Positions 56,878 through 64,000 of a stretch of 64,000 nt of DNA are shown here, piece by piece. The position numbers and the translations under genes were made by a program. Position 1 is the stretch's first letter; each line of letters starts with the position of its first letter. The notes beneath the pieces were generated by a model. The model was not told where the DNA came from. It was given only the letters and a program-made list of their open reading frames with translations, and did not search any database. Source of the stretch: Omphalotus guepiniiformis (taxonomy: Eukaryota; Basidiomycota; Agaricomycetes; Agaricales; Omphalotaceae); NCBI GenBank assembly GCA_028554645.1, contig JAQOOI010000078.1, positions 682,001 through 746,000 of the forward strand, read 5' to 3'.

Positions 56878-57819
56878 AGCTGAATCAGAGAATAAGGGTG
56901 TTCAAGATAAAGGAGAAGTCTTAGAGGGGTTTTATTGGTTACCACTATTGGCTTATATATAGATGTTCTAAGAACTTTGTATTTTCTGTTTTTGAAGAAG
57001 AACCTTACTACTCTGGGTTAAAGTGTATATCTCCACTAAGACAGTGGAAATCTCCGGATTCAATTACTATTTTAAGAATACTAGATTTACTAAGATCAAC
57101 CTTCCAAAAATTACCATGTATAAAAGAATTTCTACTAGAACTCTGAGGATATCTACCTTATTATCTAACAAAAGAGGTTTGTGTCTATCATTAATGTTGA
57201 ATAGAGTGTCCTTGTTTTTATACTTTTATATTAGTATATATTTCAATTAGCATTACATTATAATCCACATCCTTGATAGGGTAAATCAGTATACAATATC
57301 ATCAGATGTATCTAAACCAGGGCCCTCATCACATCACTCTGAGAATATACATTTAAATCATTCTCAAGTGAGGGAATAGCATCTTAGTCTCAAAGTACAC
57401 AAAGATGTAACATAAGATGGTTATACACTGGTTATAACTTCTTGCTGGAACTTTATTTTACTAAAGATACAAAAACATCATAATAAAAGATTGAAGGGTT
57501 CAGATAATATAAGATTTAGTGCACTTCATACAATACAAGTAATTTCTCAACCATGATTGGTTATGGACAATATATTGTAGTCTGAGCTAGATAAGAGATG
57601 AAAATTAGCTCTTTGAGAATGTCAAAAATGCTTTGATATCAAGGAGAACAAGTTTTATCTATACTCAGACATAGATCAATTGAAAACTCAAACAATAGAC
57701 TGCTTGTCTCAGGCTTTCATGGGGGTTGATGCTGTATAAGAAGACTAAATGTAGTTTTTCACAGACAATCTACATTTCACTAAGACTATACACTTCACTG
57801 GTAGGTGGCAATACACTAC
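56878..57819. other. AT-rich intergenic region
   Basis: ~940 bases upstream of the P450 start and downstream of decarboxylase 2; no coding signal seen. Confidence 0.4.
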
Positions 57820-59484
57820 TCATTTAGATGCTAAGATATCCCAAACTGCTTCACCACCTATACCTTCTCCTGTAGTATAGACCACATGTCCAGAGTTGAA
57901 GCCATTAAACTTGGTAGTAGCACATAATGTATATGCTCCCATATCTGTGAATCCAAGCCAATCACCAACACGGATCCCACAGGGTAACATGGCCCATGGA
58001 TTAATACAGTCAACAGAATCAAGAGTTGGGCCCCATATACTGACAGGCTCCTGATTATTAAGATGCTCTTGGACATCAAATGATTTTCCCATTGCAATCA
58101 CATAAGGCACTGCTTTTTTGTGATCAAGCAGCACATTACTTAGACCACCATATGTACCATCATTGAGATAGACTAATAGGGAGTATGATAAGCAAAACAT
58201 AATAGAATATATATCAATTCACATACTCATTAAATCTGCAATCTCAAGTCCTTCCTTTCCTGGCACTGAAATTGGTTCAGGCTTGAAAGTCTCCAATCCT
58301 TCTATAGGGCCACGGCGAGCAATCACATTAGTCACTAATTGGAATGCTTCTGTGACATAATAGCGCCCTGGTTCTGCAATCACCTCAAATCCCTCTGGCC
58401 TAGCAATCTTTGGGAAGTATTCTTGAAGTGCTTTGCTGATGGCTTTAGCATTTTCTTCAAAGAGGTTACCACCTGTGCATGGATTTATCTTTTCTTCAAA
58501 TCCACCACCAACATCCAACAAAGTAAGATTATATCCAACATCTTTTGCAATGTCAAATACCTGGCGAGCACGCCAGATAGAGTCCAAGAAGACAGAAGAA
58601 TCTGAGCAGCTGCTTCCAACATGGAAGCTTACTCCTATCACCTGCAAATTTAGTTCCTTTGCCTTCTTCAAGAGTGCAGGCACAATTTGAAGATGTGCTC
58701 CAAATTTGCGACCTAATGGCCATCTACTGTGGCTATCATCTGCAAGTATTCTGATGACAAGCTGCATGTTGGGATAAAATTGTGAGATTTTATCCAATTC
58801 ATCAGCATTGTCAAAAGTAGATGTGTGGATATTTAGTCTGCAGGCCCCACGGATATCTGAATTGAACTTGCATGGACTTGCAAAGATGATTCTCTGCACC
58901 TTAGACAAGTGATCATAGGATGAGGCAGCAGAGCCCATTGCAGCTAGAGCCATATGGATTTCTGCCAGTGATGCACAGTCAAAACCTGTTCCAAGTCTTG
59001 CTAGGAGCTGCAGAACATAGGGATCTGAGTTGCACTTGATTGCTGTTATAATCTTTGTTAATGCTTATCAAGTGTTCAAGTTGCATTCTAACATCACTTA
59101 CCATAGAATGGACGCACTTCTGGTAAATACCTTAGCCATCTCTGATGTTGCTTGTATACCACAGATAGATTTGCAACAAAAAATGAATTGTGGTCTGCAT
59201 TCTCAGCAAAGGACTTGGCCACTTCTTGCTGGATGTGAAATTGTGTCCCACCATAGAGCAAAATTGAGCGAGGTGAATGCACTACAGTATTCTGAACAGA
59301 AGAGGAGTCAATCTCAGTAGACCCTGACTTGGTCTGAATAGATATTAGTATAAAGCATTCTAAGTGAAGAGTTACTCACTATATCCAGATAGGTTGTGAC
59401 ACTAGTCTCTTCAAAGTTGTTCAAGTGTGCTTTTATGTCATGAATTGAACTGAAAGGAATACAGAGCAAATTTGTGAAGCCCAT
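57820..59484 (-). CDS. ornithine decarboxylase-fold PLP enzyme 2, catalytic-site cysteine replaced by leucine
   Basis: ATG 59484; exons about 59484-59380, 59326-59103, 59042 to about 58228, and a last exon from about 58180 to 57820. PLP lysine in FYAIKCNSD, FHVGSSC, DVGGGF, EPGRYYV, and NDGTYGG are intact, but the WGPTCD motif reads WGPTLDSVD: the proton-donor Cys (Cys360 of mouse ODC) is Leu. Everything else for PLP binding and dimer formation looks normal. It is a clear relative of decarboxylase 1 (shared KQH.RW..YLP.V.PFY, SPCKF/NPCKF, TFDN.DELDKI) but strongly diverged. Likely an altered reaction or substrate, or a regulatory partner. It faces the NmrA-like gene across ~0.9 kb. Confidence 0.8.
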
Positions 59485-60366
59485 GGTAGACAGAGTGAGG
59501 ATGAGTATCTAGAGCTCGAAGGGTTTATAACCAACACAGATAGAGCTAACAAGTATAGATTAGACACATAAATATAAAAGTTAATTAACTATATCAATCT
59601 TTTTAAGATTATAATACAAAGTACATAGTGTCCTGGAGGCTTCTACACCTTTAATTACCGTGCTGACATTTGGTTATCAATCTCACTTAACATATGTAAG
59701 ACACAAAAATATAGAACAAATGATCAACTGCAGGATATTATTGCAAGGGTACTCAAGTAGAACCATCCCTTCCCTGCAAAGATCTTAATACTCTTAACTT
59801 ATATTGTAAATTTAAATAATTTCATGTATAAACTATTAGATCAGTAATGTTTGTTCCAATTAGTGTTTGACAGGCAATTATATTGCTTCTCTGTGGAAAT
59901 TAATATATTAATATACAATAATGCATATTTATCACTATCAGTTTTTTGAAACATCGCTATGGAGTGGTTGAGTAATCTCACTCTACAGTACTTGACTTTT
60001 CTGGTAGAAAGCTTCTATGTGTCTAGGAAGAATTAGATTCTGTCAAATATACATGCCTATTAACTAAGTCTTCAAAATAGTCAAGATCCAAAGTATTACT
60101 TAATCTGCTGAGAAAGAAAGTCAACATGCCTTGCAATTCAAGAATGTGGAAGAATTCTGGGATTTCTCAGTGCATGGAATCTAGGTTATAGCTCCCTAAA
60201 TCGAAAGATCTTAAGAAAGATGTCAAACAGACAAGTGCTTCTAGGAAGAATGGCTTTTACAAGGTGATAAGACCCTGTCTTCACCAATCTGGATATGCTA
60301 TGTTGCAGTATCACACCTTTGCATCTATCTGGGGTACAATTCATTTTCCCACGTGACTCTTCAACT
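59485..60366. other. divergent promoter region
   Basis: ~880 AT-rich bases between two divergent cluster genes, no coding signal. A shared control region is plausible from position. Confidence 0.4.
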
Positions 60367-60372
60367 TATAAA
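60367..60372 (+). promoter_or_regulatory. TATA-like box of the NmrA-like gene
   Basis: TATAAA 43 bases before the start codon; spacing is compatible with a short 5' UTR. Confidence 0.4.
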
Positions 60373-60409
60373 GTCTATTTGATTTGTATCTGCTGTGTAT
60401 CAAAGCTCA

Positions 60410-61374
60410 ATGATCTTACTCACTGGTGGAACTGGTCGAACAGCAACTGCCTTACTCTCTCTTCTTCAGAAAGCAAGTACCCACAAAGTCTTGTTGACCT
60501 CTCGATCTGGGTTGTTAAAACCTTTGATGCCCTCTCAGCCAGTCTATTTCGATTGGAAAGAATGTAGTACTCATCAACATCCTTTTACAATCAACCTTGA
60601 TGACCCTATTGACCGCATTTACATTGTTCTACCACCCTGCTATGGAATTTTTACTTATGCAAAGTGCTTCATTGATGTTGCTATTGCACATGGTGTAAAG
60701 CGCTTTGTGCTTCTCAGTGCTACTGTATGTGATGTAGGATATGCTGATGATATGAGCTGCATGCATCAGTATCTGATACAGAAAAAGGTGGACTATACCA
60801 TTCTTAAGCCCACCTGGTTTGCAGGTTTGTACCCTTTCTACAATAAGCTACCTAGGATACTGATATCTGATTGCAGAGAATTTTACAACTGAGCAGGTAG
60901 ATGCAATAAAAAACCAGAGTTTTGTGTACTCTGCTGCTGAGAAGGGGAAAGTTCCATGGATCACTACAGAGGACATTGCAGTAGAAGCCTGCAAGGCACT
61001 ACTTGCAGAGCCTGGAACTTATCGTAGAGAGTGTGTTCTTGTTGGACCTGAACTACTCTCCTTTGATGAGGTTTGATCAATTATCCTGTGTTATCAAGTA
61101 CATTCTTAACATTACTTCCCAGGTTGCTATACTTCTCAGTGAGGTCACTGGAAGGACCATTAGACATTGCCAGATGTCTGAGAGTGAGATTATACAATAC
61201 ATGATCTCACAAGGTGGGCAGAAGGAGTGGGTAGAATATGTTGCTGCATTAGATGTAGGCATTGCAAAGGGATCAGAGGAACAGATCTTTGCAAGGCATG
61301 AGAAAGTGGTTGGAAAGCAAAGGCTCATTGACTTTCTGCAAAATCATCAGGATCTTTGGGTTGCTTCCAAATGA
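60410..61374 (+). CDS. NmrA-like NAD(P)H reductase (EasG/festuclavine-synthase-like family)
   Basis: Exons 60410-60824, 60877-61070 and 61123-61374 give 286 residues. The nucleotide motif MILLTGGTGRTATALL opens the protein. VKRFVLLSAT, DYTILKPTWFAENF (split by intron 1), GKVPWITTEDIA, and the C-terminal EVTGRTIRHCQMSE are characteristic of NmrA-type atypical SDRs, including ergot alkaloid EasG. It lacks the YxxxK of classical SDRs. Such enzymes reduce an imine/iminium or similar with NADPH. With decarboxylases, P450 and acetyltransferase nearby, a role on a nitrogen-containing metabolite is reasonable but inferred. Confidence 0.85.
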
Positions 61375-61776
61375 AGGTTTAAAATATAGGATAAAATCAT
61401 GTTGTTAGAGTAAAGTATCTTCAAATTTGACACCTTTGTGTTCACAAAGAATTTGTTATCCTTCAAACTCCCTTATGTCACTTATGTGCAAGATAATTAA
61501 CTGCATACTGTTATTTACTTCTTGAAAGGCTTTGTGGTGACTGAAGCAAATAACTACATACTATGTATAAGGCTTGTGTTCTGACACATGCTTGAACTCA
61601 AACTTTCATTGGTTTTTATTCAACAATATCATACATATGTTTGATATATACTGAAGATAGATTTCTATAAAACTTATGAAACTTTGAAAACTGATTATAC
61701 AAACCACACATTTGAACAACAAATGCAGGTGGCGGGATAGTGGTCAGCATACGTTCCCAGGTATTACACATCTTCG
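61375..61776. other. 3'-3' intergenic region
   Basis: No gene in ~400 bases between convergent genes. Confidence 0.4.
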
Positions 61777-62938
61777 CTAATTCTCTCTTCTTGTGGTTCC
61801 ACTCACTGGAATTTTCTGCATTACCAACTTCTTCCGGGTTTCAATTCTCCTCCTCTCACCCACAATTTCTGCCTCCCTCTCTACTTGATCTCTTGTGATT
61901 ACTTTTTCAACCTCCCTCTCCCATTTTGTAGTGAGACATAAGAAGCTGTTGATGAACGAAGTAATAATCAAGGCAACTGTCAAGCCTATCCAAAGGCCAC
62001 GGAGACCTGTGATTGCCACTGAAATAGGGGGATAGGCTAGAGAGATAGAGGATTTATTGATTCCCAAGGAGCTGATGAAATTAGGCGGGGCCACGAAAAG
62101 TCCAGGAACTGAGTGATAGGCAAGGAAGATGCCTAGAGGTACGCCGACAATGTAGTATGCGCTGTTACCAGATGCATCAAGAGCAATTCATTAAGACCAG
62201 AGATAATAGATCATACCTCAGATTGAACATGGCTCCAAGGACTTGCATACCCCTTGAACGAAGAATTCCAGCTGTGATGACAACATTGGCATCGAAGATC
62301 TGGAAAAGCGCGCAAAGTGGCAAAATGGCAGATACTATTTGTGATACAGCTGACAGAAAAGCAATCAGATTTTGAAACACGAGGACAAAGAGTAAGAATA
62401 AGAAGTGGAAGTGTTGAGGAGACGAGGATCCAGAGGAACGGTTGGACAGGACAAAGAGGTGAGGCTAATGTGAATAAACATTGCTTACCAGGGTCATTGT
62501 TGAATATATACGACCAAGAGTCACGAAGGGTCACGAACATGAAGCTACATGCGTCAAAACATACAATCAGCAACCGTGTCTTATATATTTGACCAAGACC
62601 TCGACAGACCTTATAAACAAAGCCATAAAAATGCCCATGATCATTGAGGCTTGAGATGCGGTCCGCGCACGAAGAGGACGGTGTTCACCCAAGAGATTGC
62701 CGATTCTATCATCAGACAAAGTTGTTAATGCCCTGGCACACAGACGATTAAGGCAAGTCTCACCTAACGCTAGCAGCAACACTGACGGAGAAGTACACTT
62801 GGAACATGGTAGAACACGACATGAGCAGTACGGATTGTGCTGCGAGAGCTGTCGGACCCAGCCTGAACACAGATGCATTGCCGAGAAGGGCAAACGAAAA
62901 GTCAGCATAACTCTGAGACAAAGATAAGCATGACGGGT
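61777..62938 (-). CDS. MATE-family efflux transporter, C-terminal two thirds; 5' side cut by a repeat element
   Basis: Minus-strand exons encode SYADFSFALLGNASVFRLGP, a block ending VAASVRIGNLLGEHRPLRAR, LFQIFDANVVITAGILRSRGMQ, AYYIVGVPLGIFLAY and LRGLWIGLTVALIITSFI, all in the order of the second half of MATE transporters; the stop is at 61777-61779 after a basic tail. The VRIGNLLGE and (G)..RG.G/MQ blocks are family signatures. These proteins exchange drugs or metabolites for cations across a membrane. The first exon seen begins ~20 bp from the border of the hAT-like element at 62939; the N-terminal helices, if present, lie beyond the window. Possible exporter for the cluster product, possible pseudogene. 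Confidence 0.7.
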
Positions 62939-64000
62939 CACCTGCTGCAGTTATAAATATGTATCTAAGCCTGCTAATGACCAGTTGAGGAAGAATGCAT
63001 ATTACTGGAAGCTCTCCAGCAGGATACGCTACCAGCTCACCAGCCTGTCATCACCAGCCGAGCCACCAGCCTGGGGCTCGGCGCTGAATTTCTATCCTGC
63101 CCCGCCCCTCTGCCAGCTCTCCCGCTCACTCACTCAAACGAATCTCACACTGGTTCAGCTACCTGAGAATATCATTGAGGATGGACGTCAAGTCGTGTGG
63201 AGGGAAAGGGGAAACGACTTGCAATTGGGAAGCGGCAATTTCAGAGTTTCGGACGAATTGGGGTAAGTGACTAGTGACTAGTGATGTGACTGCTGAGCGC
63301 TCCGGGACCTCTAATCTACCCGCAATCACAGACGGGACCTAAATCGGAGGTCGGAGATCGTAGATGTATACGTTGATTTCTTCGGTTCCCTCTTAATACT
63401 TATTAGTTTGTACATAATACATAATATGTCGCAGTACCTAGTATGTTGATGTAGGCCGACATATGTTTTATGTCAGAAACTGTATCGTGCCCCCGCTGCG
63501 CTGAAATATGCATGATCAGTTACTTTGAATGCGTCAACTCAGGCTTCAGGAAATAGCCTGAAATAGCTCCCACAAAAGCCAGCATGTACTAGGAACAAAA
63601 AAAAACGGAAATTTGACATATGATAATACACTCAGGACTCTGCACGGTGTAGTTTGGTTTGCATATGCAGAAGTGTAGGTACTATAATCAGTGCCTTCCC
63701 TGTTTTGTATGCCCCGATTATGTCCAAGTGAGTGACATTGAGTATAGATTGAATGATAGGGGCAGTGTCTGACCTTTATTGTAGACCATGAATGTTTCTA
63801 ATTTGTGACCCGAGTTTCACTGCCAAAGCTGCAATGGATAGTTAAGTACCATTTGTGAATGAAATAAAACAATTCTAGGATAATTCATAGTGTATACTTA
63901 CTAGTCCTACTCAGTTGACTGTAGTAGCATCATGATACTACCAGTTCTCATTTCTCGTGATACATACTGAATGATGTACTACTAAGACAATTGCCGCACC
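62939..64000. mobile_element. second copy of the hAT-like element (runs off the right edge)
   Basis: Matches 35773-36787 from its first bases (CACCTGCTGCAGTTATAA) through the end of the window, with many substitutions and small indels. Both copies share the TCACCAGCC-rich start, the ATGTTTTATGT region and the stretch TGACCCGAGTTTCACTGCC. The other end and the target duplication cannot be seen. Confidence 0.8.

Noticed and set aside
50961..59484. Psilocybin-type or ergot-type cluster
   Set aside because: No methyltransferase, kinase, phosphatidylserine-decarboxylase-like enzyme or prenyltransferase is present; only the reductase family is shared with ergot pathways.
1..64000. tRNA or rRNA genes, CRISPR arrays, bacterial operons
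   Set aside because: I saw no B-box plus cloverleaf, no rRNA core sequences and no regular spaced repeats; the gene structure is eukaryotic.

Overview
The window is from a filamentous basidiomycete, most likely an Agaricomycete. Genes are broken by many short introns (about 50-70 bp, GT-AG, with CTAAC/CTAAT-like branch sites). The gene families also fit: a Chk1-type kinase, DUF6534 membrane proteins, a fungal-type Cys/Met PLP enzyme, tannase and GIY-YIG repeat proteins. Two compositional classes are visible. Chk1, the G6PD genes, tannase, thioesterase and the FAD enzyme have balanced codon use. The DUF6534 pair (11.5-16.2 kb) and the 50.9-61.4 kb gene cluster are AT-rich and intron-dense.

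Left part (1-19.8 kb): N-terminal half of a Chk1-like kinase (-); a glucose-6-phosphate dehydrogenase homologue (+); a secreted tannase/feruloyl esterase (-); a local duplication holding a decayed and an intact Zn2Cys6-type gene plus the 5' end of a hotdog thioesterase gene, whose complete copy follows; two DUF6534 genes facing each other at their 3' ends; a short-chain dehydrogenase/reductase.

Middle (19.8-40.6 kb): a nearly intact 14.7-kb Ty3/gypsy LTR retrotransposon on the minus strand. It has Gag, protease and Pol in three frames joined by two candidate -1 frameshift sites. Between pol and its 3' LTR it carries two spliced genes on the opposite strand. Its right LTR abuts a gene of an uncharacterised mushroom family, and that gene is itself interrupted by a 1.77-kb non-autonomous, hAT-like element. 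A GIY-YIG-like gene and a GAGTTCAA-type minisatellite follow.

Right part (41.5-64 kb): a second G6PD homologue with a frameshifted tail, a cystathionine gamma-synthase-like PLP enzyme, a membrane-anchored FAD oxidoreductase, then a group that looks like a small specialised-metabolite cluster: two ornithine-decarboxylase-fold enzymes, a GNAT acetyltransferase, a cytochrome P450, an NmrA/EasG-like reductase and a MATE transporter. The MATE gene is cut at its 5' side by a second copy of the hAT-like element. An amine made by decarboxylation could be oxidised, acylated, reduced and exported by these products; this is inference from family membership and clustering. The most novel points are the double-frameshift retroelement with antisense passenger genes, the active-site changes in one decarboxylase and in both G6PD homologues, and the amine-type cluster.
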